Part shown: positions 42,871 to 51,602 of the stretch, piece by piece
Layout: every line of letters begins with the position of its first letter
How positions within the stretch are numbered: the stretch's first letter is position 1
NCBI RefSeq assembly: GCF_003726095.1
Contig: NZ_CP026031.1
Coordinates: 3,596,001 to 3,660,000 of the forward strand
Direction of reading: 5' to 3'
DNA from: Niallia circulans
GTDB lineage: Bacteria > Bacillota > Bacilli > Bacillales > Cytobacillaceae
DNA: 64,000 nucleotides
The notes under the pieces: generated by a model
What the model was told of the DNA's origin: nothing
Seen by the model: only the letters and a program-made list of their open reading frames with translations
The model's database searches: none
Made by a program: the position numbers and the translations under genes

Positions 42871-44067
42871 AATAATTTCGGTATTCTTTGTTTCTTTTCC
42901 AAAAAACAGAACTACTGCTGCCCCGATTAATACAGCAATACAAAAAATAGTAAAAATAGAGGGAATGGAGACATTTTGTGCTGTTAAATAAGGAACTAAT
43001 AATGGTCCTAAGATTCCGCCAACTCTTCCAATCGCAGCTGCCATTCCTGCACCTGTCCCTCGAACCTTTGTAGAGTATTGTTCTGGTGTATAGGCATAAA
43101 GAGCTCCCCATGCACCTAAGTTAAAGAAGGATAAAAGAATTCCTGCTGTAAGAAGCATCGCTGTGCTTCCCGCTAACCCAAACATAAAGGCACTTCCTGC
43201 TGTCCCAATTAAAAATAGCACGAGTACAAACTTTCTTCCTGCTTTTTCAATTAAATAGGCTGCCAAAGCATATCCCGGTAATTGTGCTAGTGTCATAATT
43301 AATACATATTCAAAGCTTTTTATCATACTAAATCCTTGAGATACCATGACACTTGGAAGCCATAAAAACATTCCATAATAAGAGAAGACTACACAGAACC
43401 ATAAAATCCATAAGGTTGCTGTTTGCTTCCGATTTTCCTTCGACCATACAGCTTGCAGGCTTTCCTTAATTGTCAGCTTTTTCTCTTTTTCTACTTTTAA
43501 GAATTTCGGTGAATCCGGTAAATGCAAACGTAAATATATAGCGTAAAAAGCTGGAAGAACGCTTATGATAAGTGCTGCCTGCCATCCATATTTTGGGATA
43601 ACAAAGTAGGAAATTACTGCAGCGAGTAACCAGCCAAATGCCCAAAAACTTTCAAGTAAGACAACGACTCTGCCTCGTTTTTCCTTTGGAACACTTTCAG
43701 AAACAAGTGTAGATGCTACCGGCAGCTCCCCACCAAGTCCCATTCCAATGAAAAAACGTAGAATTAGAAAGATCGTTAAGGAAGTAGTAAAGGCAGAGAG
43801 CCCGCTGCCAATAGAAAAGAGTAATAATGTAATCATAAATACATGTTTTCTTCCGATTCTATCTGCCATTAATCCAAAAACAAGTGCACCGACAGCCATT
43901 CCTATTGAATTCATACTGCCAATCCAGCCCATCTCCTTGCCCGATAAACCCCAATCTGCTTGGAGAGCAGTAATAATAAATGAAAGCATTCCAACATCCA
44001 TCGCATCAAACATCCACCCTAAGCCTGCGATACCAAGAATCTTTCTTTGAGATATTTCCTTTTTCAT
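42868..44067 (-). CDS. niaP: NiaP-like MFS transporter (nicotinate uptake)
   Basis: A 399-residue, 12-helix transporter close in sequence to B. subtilis NiaP (YceI), which imports nicotinate for NAD synthesis. Landmarks are GLGWMFDAMDVGMLSFI in helix 1, the loop GLMADRIGRKHVF and GMGLGGELPVASTLVSE; both the central and C-terminal parts match NiaP. It is monocistronic. A palindrome in its promoter region could be a NiaR site. Assignment of substrate rests on similarity only, since related proteins carry aromatic acids. Confidence 0.85.
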   Translation of the reverse strand: MKKEISQRKILGIAGLGWMFDAMDVGMLSFIITALQADWGLSGKEMGWIGSMNSIGMAVGALVFGLMADRIGRKHVFMITLLLFSIGSGLSAFTTSLTIFLILRFFIGMGLGGELPVASTLVSESVPKEKRGRVVVLLESFWAFGWLLAAVISYFVIPKYGWQAALIISVLPAFYAIYLRLHLPDSPKFLKVEKEKKLTIKESLQAVWSKENRKQTATLWILWFCVVFSYYGMFLWLPSVMVSQGFSMIKSFEYVLIMTLAQLPGYALAAYLIEKAGRKFVLVLFLIGTAGSAFMFGLAGSTAMLLTAGILLSFFNLGAWGALYAYTPEQYSTKVRGTGAGMAAAIGRVGGILGPLLVPYLTAQNVSIPSIFTIFCIAVLIGAAVVLFFGKETKNTEII

Positions 44068-44141
44068 TGTAATCCTCCCATTTTCCCCTTAGGTTTCCAC
44101 TGATAGGTGTAATTATGAAAACTAACTATTATAATAACACT

Positions 44142-44151
44142 TGTCATGACA
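44142..44151. promoter_or_regulatory. Palindrome in the niaP promoter region, possible NiaR site
   Basis: TGTCATGACA lies just upstream of TATAAT on the minus strand, about 75 bases before niaP. NiaR repressors of Bacillaceae bind palindromes of the TGTC..GACA type; I have not been able to compare with a full consensus. Confidence 0.4.
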
Positions 44152-44368
44152 CTATTCATTACATTTCAAACATTTTTAGCAAAAATTGCGGTAAATAATG
44201 GATTATCCTCATTTAAATAATTCCAAAAAAAGCGTTAATTACTACTATATTCAAGATTTTTGAAAAATTTCTAAAAAAAAATGTTATCTTTCCCTTTACT
44301 TTCTTCCAAATAAGCATAAAATGATTGTTATGTTTTCTATTTTTAAATGTAAAGGGGAGTTTTAACTG

Positions 44369-45724
44369 TTGAGTGTTTCAACAAATAAAATACAAAATCA
44401 GTCTCTTTTTAATATATCTTGGCCACTGTTTATTGAACTTGCTTTACACATGGGTATGGGAGTAACTGCTACCTTAATGCTAAGCCATTATTCTGATAGC
44501 GCAGCTGCAGGTGTAGGAGTTGCCAATCAGCTTCTGGGAATTTTTATTCTAGTCTTTAATGTAACATCCATTGCTGCCATGATACTAATTGGGCAAAAAC
44601 TTGGGGCTAATGAGCTTAACCTTGCTAGAAGGTTTGCACGCTCTGCGGTTGGTTTAAACTTCTGGTTCGGAATAATTATTGCAGCCCTCGTTGTTATCTT
44701 CGGTGAACATTTATTACAACTTTTCGATATTCGCGGTGAAGTATTAGAATATGGATTAATATTTGTTCGTATATGTGGTGCGTCCCTCTTCTTAGAATCT
44801 CTCTCACTTGCACTTAGTGCCATATTAAGAAGTCACGGCTTTACAAAAGAATCCATGATTGTTAGTGTTTTGATGAATGTAATTAGCGTAACCGGTTATG
44901 CCATTAGTATTCTTGGTGTTTTTGGTTTACCTATTACAGGTGTCATTGGTGTTTCTTGGACTATCGTTATAGCCCGTACATTTGCTGTACTTGTTTTGCT
45001 TTATCTTGTTTATAAGAGAATTGCTTTAACTTTTTCCATTAAGGATTTCATCAAAGTCAATAAACAAGATATTCGAGATATGCTCTATATCGGCATTCCT
45101 TCTGCGGGAGAAAATTTATCGTATCAATTTTCTCAGCTTATGATTACTGCAATGGTTGCTTCTTTAGGAGATGCCTCCTTAGCAGCCAGAGTTTATATTA
45201 GTAATATTTCCATGATCTGCTACTTATTTACATTAGCAATTGCTGAAGGTACTCAGCTCCTGGTTGCACGTTATATCGGCGGGAAGCAGTTTGACCGTGC
45301 ATTGAAACGAGGCATTAAAACACTTAGACTGGCCATGGTCGTTTCATTAGCGGCAGCTCTTGTAATGGCATTAATCGGTCAGCCAATATTAGAGCTATTT
45401 ACAGATAACTATGAAATTATTGCTATCGGGCTACCTATTCTCTGGGCAGTGGTCTTTACAGAACCAGGAAGAGCAATGAATATTGTCTTAATGAGTTCCT
45501 TAAAGTCCTCCGGTGATGTTCGCTTTCCTGTCATTATTGGTATTATCTCCATGTGGGGAATTGCCGTTACGTTGAGCTATGCTCTCGGAATTACATTAGG
45601 GTTGGGACTTCTTGGTATCTGGTTGGCTCAAGGGATAGATGAATGGTTTAGAGGAATATTTGCCTTCAGACGCTGGAAGACAAAACCTTGGGAACGAGTG
45701 AAAGTTAATCGTTCGATTGCATAA
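44369..45724 (+). CDS. MATE-family efflux transporter
   Basis: A 451-residue membrane protein of 12 helices in two homologous halves, with SWPLFIELALHMGMG and GQKLGANELNLARRFA at the N-terminal half and GTQLLVARYIGGKQFDRALKRG at the equivalent place in the second. MATE pumps expel cationic drugs or metabolites with Na+ or H+. It starts with TTG at 44369, nine bases after AGGGGAG. It is monocistronic, divergent from niaP, and ends in a strong terminator. The substrate is unknown. Confidence 0.9.
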   Translation: MSVSTNKIQNQSLFNISWPLFIELALHMGMGVTATLMLSHYSDSAAAGVGVANQLLGIFILVFNVTSIAAMILIGQKLGANELNLARRFARSAVGLNFWFGIIIAALVVIFGEHLLQLFDIRGEVLEYGLIFVRICGASLFLESLSLALSAILRSHGFTKESMIVSVLMNVISVTGYAISILGVFGLPITGVIGVSWTIVIARTFAVLVLLYLVYKRIALTFSIKDFIKVNKQDIRDMLYIGIPSAGENLSYQFSQLMITAMVASLGDASLAARVYISNISMICYLFTLAIAEGTQLLVARYIGGKQFDRALKRGIKTLRLAMVVSLAAALVMALIGQPILELFTDNYEIIAIGLPILWAVVFTEPGRAMNIVLMSSLKSSGDVRFPVIIGIISMWGIAVTLSYALGITLGLGLLGIWLAQGIDEWFRGIFAFRRWKTKPWERVKVNRSIA

Positions 45725-45735
45725 AACTATTTTGG

Positions 45736-45776
45736 AAAGGTCTATGTAAAAGAGTGTTTTACATAGACCTTTTTTT
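45736..45776 (+). terminator. Terminator of the MATE gene
   Basis: AAAGGTCTATGTAAA (45736-45750) pairs with TTTACATAGACCTTT (45758-45772), followed by more T. Confidence 0.93.
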
Positions 45777-45796
45777 GGTTTGGCTGATAATTAGTG

Positions 45797-45872
45797 TTTT
45801 TCGCGAATTTTCTCTTCTTTTTCGCGAATTTCTCAAGTGTTTTCACGAATACCTTCCCTCTTTTCGCGAATA
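45797..45872. repeat. Four 21-bp-phased TTTTCGCGAAT repeats
   Basis: TTTTCGCGAAT occurs at about 45798, 45819 and 45861, with the variant TTTTCACGAAT at 45840. The CGCG/CACG cores start at 45802, 45823, 45844 and 45865, exactly 21 bases apart. Spacers are pyrimidine-rich. Confidence 0.85.
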
Positions 45873-45943
45873 TCCCCCCAATAATTCATATTATCCCCTT
45901 CTCCTACTTTTTCCCTAATTATTGAAAATTACAAACTAATCAT

Positions 45944-45958
45944 TGAAAAGCGCTTTCA
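45944..45958 (+). promoter_or_regulatory. cre-like site before the LacI-controlled sugar operon
   Basis: TGAAAAGCGCTTTCA holds the palindromic AAAGCGCTTT core but is one base longer than canonical cre. It is 75 bases before the first gene. Confidence 0.5.
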
Positions 45959-45976
45959 TTCCATTTATAATATCAC

Positions 45977-46001
45977 TAAACCGGTTTACTAAATCGTTTT
46001 A
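45977..46001. promoter_or_regulatory. LacI-type operator pair upstream of the sugar operon
   Basis: TAAACCGGTTTA (45977-45988) is a perfect palindrome and TAAATCGTTTTA (45990-46001) a degenerate neighbour, just before the ribosome site. The perfect form recurs at 50221. Confidence 0.75.
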
Positions 46002-46018
46002 TGAGAGGTGAGATATAA

Positions 46019-46804
46019 ATGTCTACTATATATATCCCTTTAAATTCCTTTTTTGATAAAAAAATAGCAACGAAAGATTTACTTCAAGCCATTTCAATTA
46101 TTGAAAAATCAAATGCCTCCGGAATTGAAATTAGGAGAGAATTATTACATGAAGAGGAGTTGCTAACAACCTTACAACATATACAGCCTATTCTCCAGCA
46201 AGCTAACTTATTTACCGTTTACTCTGCTCCTATTCCAATCTGGAACAATGCTGGGGCTGTAAATGAGCAAGCACTTCATACTATCTTGGAAGAGAGCGAG
46301 ATTCTCTCAGCAAAATGGGTTAAGCTACCCTTGGGACATTATCTGGAGAATAAATCAGATCTACACGACTTATGGAAAATTATCCACAACTACCCTTCTC
46401 TTTCATTATTAGTGGAAAATGATCAAACAAGGGAAGGGGGGAAAATCCAGCCGTTAGCATCCTTTTTTGAAAACGCTTCTAATTTAAGGATGCCAATCAA
46501 AATGACATTTGATATAGGCAATTGGACCATTCAGGAGGAAGATGCATTGGCAGCATTCCAAATTTTCCAGCCTTATATTTTTTATTTTCATTTAAAACAT
46601 GTATTTAAACAAGGCAAGCATTTTTTTACCGAGCCCTTGCCACTTGACCCAAATGCTGATTGGCGAAAAATGGATCATTTGATTCCAGCTGCCATTCCGA
46701 GAGCATTGGAGTTTTCCTTGGAGAGATCAATGGTGGAGATTAATAAATTTATAGATATTGTCCATTCAAATCAAAGGAGGGAAAAATTACATGCACTCAA
46801 TTGA
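46019..46804 (+). CDS. Sugar phosphate isomerase/epimerase-like TIM-barrel protein
   Basis: A 261-residue protein of the AP-endonuclease-2/xylose isomerase-like superfamily. The pattern of metal ligands is visible as Glu in SLLVENDQT, Asp in MTFDIGNW, His in FYFHLKHV and a late Glu. Substrates of this superfamily vary (hydroxypyruvate, erythrulose phosphates, inosose, keto-hexoses). It is the first gene of a three-gene operon with a PfkB kinase and an MFS transporter, behind a LacI-type operator, so it should act on the imported sugar before or after phosphorylation. Confidence 0.75.
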   Translation: MSTIYIPLNSFFDKKIATKDLLQAISIIEKSNASGIEIRRELLHEEELLTTLQHIQPILQQANLFTVYSAPIPIWNNAGAVNEQALHTILEESEILSAKWVKLPLGHYLENKSDLHDLWKIIHNYPSLSLLVENDQTREGGKIQPLASFFENASNLRMPIKMTFDIGNWTIQEEDALAAFQIFQPYIFYFHLKHVFKQGKHFFTEPLPLDPNADWRKMDHLIPAAIPRALEFSLERSMVEINKFIDIVHSNQRREKLHALN

Positions 46805-47756
46805 TGTCATTACATTCGGCGAAGCCATGGCGATGTTTATAGCCGACTCTTGCGGCCCACTACATGAGGTACAGCATTATACAATGGAACTGGCAGGGGC
46901 GGAAACAAATGTAGCAATCGGCTTAGCTAAATTAGGATATAAAGCTAGCTTTGTAAGTAAAGTTGGTGCTGATGCCTTTGGAAAATTCATTATGGAAAAC
47001 CTCCAAAAGAATCAAGTTGATGTAGAAAAAATCATGACAGATGCATATTTCCCAACCGGATTTCAATTAAAATCACGGGTAACCAAAGGTGATCCAGAAG
47101 TCCAATATTTCCGAAAAGGCTCTGCTGCAAGCCATCTAGCTATTGCTGATCTTGATGAAGATTATTTTCAGAAGGCAAAGCATCTGCATATGACTGGTAT
47201 TCCATTAGCGCTTTCCTTGGAAACTAGAGACTTTGCTCAGCATGCTTTATCATTTTTTAAAAAGCAGTGTAAAAAGGTTTCTTTCGATCCAAATTTGAGA
47301 CCAAAACTTTGGAATTCAGAAAAGGAAATGGTAGATACCATCAATTTCTTCGCGAAACAAGCGAACTATGTGTTACCAGGAGTAGAGGAAGGCATCAAAC
47401 TAACGGGCTATCAAACGCCTGCCGATATTGCTTCCTATTATTTAGACGCTGGCGTAGAATTAGTTATCATCAAACTTGGCGCGCGAGGTGCCTATTATAA
47501 ATCCCCTACAGAAGAAGGAACCATCTATGGCTACCCTGTAGCAAAGGTGATTGATACAGTTGGTGCAGGTGACGGCTTTGCTGTTGGAGTAATAAGTGGG
47601 TTCTTAGAAGGTCTTCCTGTAGAGGAATCTGTGCAGCGCGGAAATGCAATTGGCGCGTTAGCTGTACAATCGCTGGGTGACAATACTGGCTACCCGGATA
47701 AACAAGAACTTAGGCAGTTTATAAACAATCATTCTCAAAGGAGTGTACGTATATGA
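46791..47756 (+). CDS. PfkB-family sugar kinase (KDG-kinase-like)
   Basis: A 321-residue ribokinase-fold kinase. VITFGEAMAMF at the N-terminus, the AGAETNVAIGLAKLG sugar-binding block and the anion-hole/catalytic motif DTVGAGDGFAVG are intact. It most resembles 2-keto-3-deoxygluconate kinases, but related proteins phosphorylate other ketoses. I start at ATG 46791 after AAAGGAGGG, which overlaps the previous gene by 14 bases. It overlaps the MFS gene by four bases (ATGA). There is no KDPG aldolase gene in the window, so a classical KDG route is not completed here. Confidence 0.85.
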   Translation: MHSIDVITFGEAMAMFIADSCGPLHEVQHYTMELAGAETNVAIGLAKLGYKASFVSKVGADAFGKFIMENLQKNQVDVEKIMTDAYFPTGFQLKSRVTKGDPEVQYFRKGSAASHLAIADLDEDYFQKAKHLHMTGIPLALSLETRDFAQHALSFFKKQCKKVSFDPNLRPKLWNSEKEMVDTINFFAKQANYVLPGVEEGIKLTGYQTPADIASYYLDAGVELVIIKLGARGAYYKSPTEEGTIYGYPVAKVIDTVGAGDGFAVGVISGFLEGLPVEESVQRGNAIGALAVQSLGDNTGYPDKQELRQFINNHSQRSVRI

Positions 47757-49033
47757 ATACCCTTTCTAAAAAAAGATGGATTCGTCTTATCCCGATTGTT
47801 TTTATTACTTATAGCTTAGCTTATTTAGACAGAGCAAATTATAGTTTTGGAGCTGCTGGCGGCTTAGCTGAGGATTTAAATATTACTGCGGCTACCTCTT
47901 CTCTACTTGGTGCATTATTCTTTTTAGGCTATTTCTTCTTTCAAATTCCAGGTGCTCATTACGCAGAGAATAAGAGTGCAAAAAAGCTAGTATTTTGGGC
48001 ATTAATCCTTTGGGGTTTCTTAGCAACAGCTACTGGTCTTATTTCAAATGTGAACGTTTTATTCGTCATACGCTTTAGCTTAGGGGTAGTAGAAAGTGCT
48101 GTTATGCCTGCGATGCTAGTATTTCTAAGTCATTGGTTTACAAAAGCAGAGCGTTCTCGAGCAAATACATTCCTCATTCTAGGAAATCCGGCAACTGTTT
48201 TATGGATGAGTATTGTATCTGGTTATATTCTTGAATCACTCGGTTGGAGATGGATGTTTATATTAGAAGGTTTACCTGCCGTGATTTGGGCATTTTTATG
48301 GTGGAAACTCGTCAATGATCATCCAAAAGATGCAAAATGGCTTAACAGCGACGAAAAGGCTGCCATTCATCAATCATTGCTGGACGAACAAAAGGAACTT
48401 AAACCAGTTAAGGACTATCGTGAAGCATTTAAGTCAAAGACTGTTATTCTGCTCAGTCTTCAATATGCGCTTTGGAGCATTGGCGTATACGGTTTTGTGA
48501 TGTGGCTTCCTACTATTATTAATTCAGCCCCAAATGCAAGTATTGTAACAACGGGCTGGCTCGCATCAATTCCTTATGTATTAGCATGTGTGTTAATGTT
48601 AGCGGTTTCTTACTTCTCAGATAAATTTCAAAATCGCAAACTATTTGTCTATCCATTCCTCTTAATTGGGGCAATTTGCTTCTACGGCTCCTATTTAATT
48701 GGCACAAGTAATTTCTGGTTATCCTTTATTCTCCTTTCTATTGCAGGAGGAGCAATGTATGCACCTTATGGTCCGTTCTTTGCGATTATTCCAGAAATCC
48801 TTCCTAGAAACGTCTCTGGTGGGGCAATGGCATTAATCAATAGTATGGGAGCATTAGGCTCTTTTGCTGGAGCCTATATCGTTGGCTATTTAAATGATTT
48901 AACTGGTGGTTTTGGAGCTTCTTATAATTTCATGGCAATTTCCTTATTATTGTCAGCTATTTTAACAATTATTGCTACAAAAAAGGAAAAGAAGGTATTA
49001 GGAAAATTAGCACAGCAACCATTGCATGAGTAA
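47753..49033 (+). CDS. MFS transporter of the anion:cation symporter (sugar-acid) type
   Basis: A 426-residue, 12-helix transporter. YSLAYLDRANYSFG in helix 1, the long central loop and GGAMYAPYGPFFAIIPEILP match the ACS family, which carries hexuronates, galactonate, glucarate and similar anions. It is translationally coupled to the kinase gene and therefore probably imports the sugar or sugar acid that the isomerase and kinase use. Confidence 0.85.
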   Translation: MNTLSKKRWIRLIPIVFITYSLAYLDRANYSFGAAGGLAEDLNITAATSSLLGALFFLGYFFFQIPGAHYAENKSAKKLVFWALILWGFLATATGLISNVNVLFVIRFSLGVVESAVMPAMLVFLSHWFTKAERSRANTFLILGNPATVLWMSIVSGYILESLGWRWMFILEGLPAVIWAFLWWKLVNDHPKDAKWLNSDEKAAIHQSLLDEQKELKPVKDYREAFKSKTVILLSLQYALWSIGVYGFVMWLPTIINSAPNASIVTTGWLASIPYVLACVLMLAVSYFSDKFQNRKLFVYPFLLIGAICFYGSYLIGTSNFWLSFILLSIAGGAMYAPYGPFFAIIPEILPRNVSGGAMALINSMGALGSFAGAYIVGYLNDLTGGFGASYNFMAISLLLSAILTIIATKKEKKVLGKLAQQPLHE

Positions 49034-49125
49034 TTTTTAAGCGTTTTCCTCTTTCGCTTTCTTGTAACGATAGATTGTTTTATACTAGAAAAAGAATCTA
49101 TTAAAGTAGCGAGAGAGGAAAACAA

Positions 49126-50130
49126 ATGGCGAAAGTAACCATGGCGGATGTAGCGAAATATGCAGGTGTTTCTAAAAGCACCGTTTCACAATATATCAAC
49201 AAGCGTTATGAATATATGGGAGAAGACACAAGGGAAAAAATCAAAAGTGCCATTGAACAACTAGGTTATCATCCCAATTATATTGCACGCAGCCTTAAGC
49301 AAAAGAAAACTTCTATGATTGGAATTATTGTAGCCGATATTGTTCATCGTTTTTCGACAGAAATCTGCCGTTCTATTGAAGATTACTGCTTCGAGCATGA
49401 TTATCAGGCAATCATCTGCAACGCTGACAACAATCCCAAAAAGGAACGAACATATATCGAAACATTGCGTGCCAAACAGGTAGATGGTCTGATTATTTTT
49501 CCTACAGGGCAAAACACCGATATTTATGCCAAAATGATAGAGGAAGATTATCCCGTTGTTTTTATGGATCGAGATATTCCGGAAATAAATGCTTCTTTTA
49601 TTTTATCCACAAATATAGAATCAAGCTATCATGCAATCAAATTATTTTTGGAAAATGGCCACAAGAATATTGCTATTTTGACACAGCCATTAACTATCTC
49701 AACAAGAAAAGAACGAATTGAAGGCTATAAGAAAGCATTGCTAGAAAACTCTATAGACATATGCGAAGACTATATTATCAGCTCAGAAATAGAAAATGTG
49801 AAAACTGAATTACATCACCTATTTCAGAAAAAGAACCCGCCCACTGCTATCCTGGCAGGTAATGATTTAGTATTCTTAGAGACTTTAGCATTTTTACAGG
49901 AAAAGAAACTGCGTATTCCTGAAGATGTATCCCTAATTGTTTTTGATAATTTTCCTTTTGCACATCTTTCCAATCCTCCAATGACGATGATTGCACAGCC
50001 TGCCTTTGAAATGGGAAAAAAGGCTACGGAAATATTATTAAAACAAGTTAACAAGGAACATTTTAAAGTAGAAAAAATTATTTATCCTTGTGAATTAATT
50101 GTTAGACCATCCTCCATAAAGAAAATATAA
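49126..50130 (+). CDS. LacI-family repressor of the sugar/HPS-PHI cluster
   Basis: A 334-residue regulator: HTH and hinge at 1-60 (MADVAKYAGVSKSTVSQYINKR, partly quoted; NYIARSLKQKKT), then a periplasmic-binding-like effector domain (IVADIVHRFSTEI, DGLIIFPTGQ, LIVFDNFPFAHLSNPPMT). It is encoded between the two operons that carry the same TAAACCGGTTTA palindrome, so it is the natural candidate to bind it. The spacing from GAGAGAGG to the ATG is good. The effector is probably a phosphorylated sugar intermediate. Confidence 0.88.
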   Translation: MAKVTMADVAKYAGVSKSTVSQYINKRYEYMGEDTREKIKSAIEQLGYHPNYIARSLKQKKTSMIGIIVADIVHRFSTEICRSIEDYCFEHDYQAIICNADNNPKKERTYIETLRAKQVDGLIIFPTGQNTDIYAKMIEEDYPVVFMDRDIPEINASFILSTNIESSYHAIKLFLENGHKNIAILTQPLTISTRKERIEGYKKALLENSIDICEDYIISSEIENVKTELHHLFQKKNPPTAILAGNDLVFLETLAFLQEKKLRIPEDVSLIVFDNFPFAHLSNPPMTMIAQPAFEMGKKATEILLKQVNKEHFKVEKIIYPCELIVRPSSIKKI

Positions 50131-50220
50131 AAAATCGATCGGAGAAGCGTTCCTTCTATATGAGCAGAATGACGCTTCTATACTGTTCCATTATTCTATT
50201 AAAAATTTTTACTGTTTAAA

Positions 50221-50232
50221 TAAACCGGTTTA
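50221..50232. promoter_or_regulatory. LacI-type operator upstream of the HPS/PHI pair
   Basis: TAAACCGGTTTA, identical to the palindrome at 45977, 25 bases before the HPS-like gene. Confidence 0.8.
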
Positions 50233-50257
50233 GTATTGAAAGAAAGGACGGTTAACA

Positions 50258-50875
50258 ATGATCATTCAATTAGCTTTGGACCGATTAACTATTTCGGAAG
50301 CAATTCGTATAGCCCAGTTAGTAGAAGCTGATATTGACTGGATTGAAGTTGGGACCTCTCTAATCAAGGAATTTGGAATAGACAGCGTCCGCCAAATGAG
50401 AAAAGCATTTCCCCATAAAAAGATCCTTGCTGACACGAAAACAATGGATAATGCGAAATATGAAGCAGAGATTAGCTTTGCTGCCGGGGCAGATATCATC
50501 ACGGTTATGGGAACAGCCCCAAAAGTAACCATTGAGACATGTATGGAAGTAGCAAAAAAGAAGCAAAAAAAAGTAATGATTGATTTATTAAACACTTCCA
50601 GAGAACAAATGATATCACTTGCCACGATTAAGGATGCTATTTTTTGCTACCATATAAGTAAGGATGAGCAAGAACTAAATGGGAAAAGCGAATGGGAAAC
50701 CGGCACTGCCTATCTAACCCCAATTGCAGCGGCAGGCGGAATTACTATCGATTCCATCCCACAGCTTCAAACAAACGGCATTGATATAGCCATTATCGGA
50801 TCCGCTATTACGAAGGCTGCCGATCCAGCAAAGGCGGCAAGACAATTTAATCAGGAGGTATTGTCCAATGAGTAA
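50258..50875 (+). CDS. Hexulose-6-phosphate synthase / KGPDC-like protein
   Basis: A 205-residue TIM-barrel protein of the orotidine monophosphate decarboxylase suprafamily. Asp8 (LALDRL), the Asp59-x-Lys61-x-x-Asp64 triad (ADTKTMD), GADIITVMG and a late AAGGI phosphate loop are present. Relative to formaldehyde-fixing HxlA the motif LKIMDAGGYE reads TKTMDNAKYE, so it is divergent and may not be a formaldehyde enzyme. It overlaps the PHI gene by eight bases and shares its operator with a sugar-kinase operon. Either 3-hexulose-6-phosphate lyase or 3-keto-gulonate-6-phosphate decarboxylase chemistry is possible. Confidence 0.78.
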   Translation: MIIQLALDRLTISEAIRIAQLVEADIDWIEVGTSLIKEFGIDSVRQMRKAFPHKKILADTKTMDNAKYEAEISFAAGADIITVMGTAPKVTIETCMEVAKKKQKKVMIDLLNTSREQMISLATIKDAIFCYHISKDEQELNGKSEWETGTAYLTPIAAAGGITIDSIPQLQTNGIDIAIIGSAITKAADPAKAARQFNQEVLSNE

Positions 50876-51416
50876 GCTTACAGCTATTCAACAGGAAATC
50901 CAAGACGTTTTGTCACAAGTCGATGAGAACTTATTAATTGATACAGCAGCATTAATTAGAGAAAAAAGGAGAATTTTTGTCGTGGGAGAAGGACGATCTG
51001 GGCTCATGGCCAAATCCTTTGCCATGAGATTAATGCATTTAGGAGCAACCGTTTATGTAGTGGGCGAGACAATTACTCCTTCTATTTCTTCTGAAGATAT
51101 ATTAGTCGCGATTTCTGGTTCTGGGAAAACAAAGTCTGTTATTTGGACAGCTGAAACTGCTCATAAACTAGGATGCACTGTGTTAGTCTTAACTACTGAC
51201 CCTAGCTCTCCACTTGTGGAAGAGGCAACCCATACAATCTGCATTCCGGCAAGCACGAAATATCGGCAGGCAAATGAGATGAAGTCTATCCAGCCCTTAG
51301 GCTCATTATTTGATCAGTGTGCCCATATTGTCTTTGATACCATTTGTCTAAATTTTGCTGAGCTAAATGAGATTGGATTTGAGGAAGCCTTTAAGAGACA
51401 TAGCAATATGGAATAA
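50868..51416 (+). CDS. 6-phospho-3-hexuloisomerase-like SIS protein
   Basis: A 182-residue sugar isomerase (SIS) domain protein with IFVVGEGRSGLMAKSFAMRLMHLG, ISGSGKTKSV and the C-terminal LGSLFDQCAHIVFDTICL typical of 6-phospho-3-hexuloisomerase, which interconverts D-arabino-3-hexulose-6-phosphate and fructose-6-phosphate. AGGAGG lies within the end of the HPS gene. The pair HPS-PHI is the ribulose monophosphate module, usually under HxlR in Bacillus; here no hxlR is present and a LacI operator stands instead. Confidence 0.85.
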   Translation: MSKLTAIQQEIQDVLSQVDENLLIDTAALIREKRRIFVVGEGRSGLMAKSFAMRLMHLGATVYVVGETITPSISSEDILVAISGSGKTKSVIWTAETAHKLGCTVLVLTTDPSSPLVEEATHTICIPASTKYRQANEMKSIQPLGSLFDQCAHIVFDTICLNFAELNEIGFEEAFKRHSNME

Positions 51417-51424
51417 TAATGCTT

Positions 51425-51480
51425 GATAAATACCCGTAGAAGCGAGTGACTGAGTTTACGTGCTCCTAAGCGGGTATTTT
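51425..51480 (+). terminator. Probable terminator of the HPS/PHI operon
   Basis: AAATACCCG and CGGGTATTT enclose a 30-base loop that can fold further; TTGTG follows. The U tract is weak. Confidence 0.65.
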
Positions 51481-51602
51481 GTGCCTCTTTTGAAGAGCAT
51501 ATCGGCTGTTTTTATCATAAAAGAACAATCCTCTTATTTTCACTGCTATTGTTTATCCTCGCCAAAACACAAATTGACAATTACTAAAATGGTTAAATCA
51601 CT

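Noticed and set aside
45797..45872. CRISPR array
   Set aside because: Repeats are only about 11 bases with 10-base spacers, no cas genes are near, and the period fits helical phasing instead.
50258..51416. Straightforward annotation as the formaldehyde-detoxifying hxlAB operon
   Set aside because: The HPS-like active-site region is divergent, hxlR is absent, and the operator is shared with a sugar-kinase operon; I therefore gave no hxl symbols.
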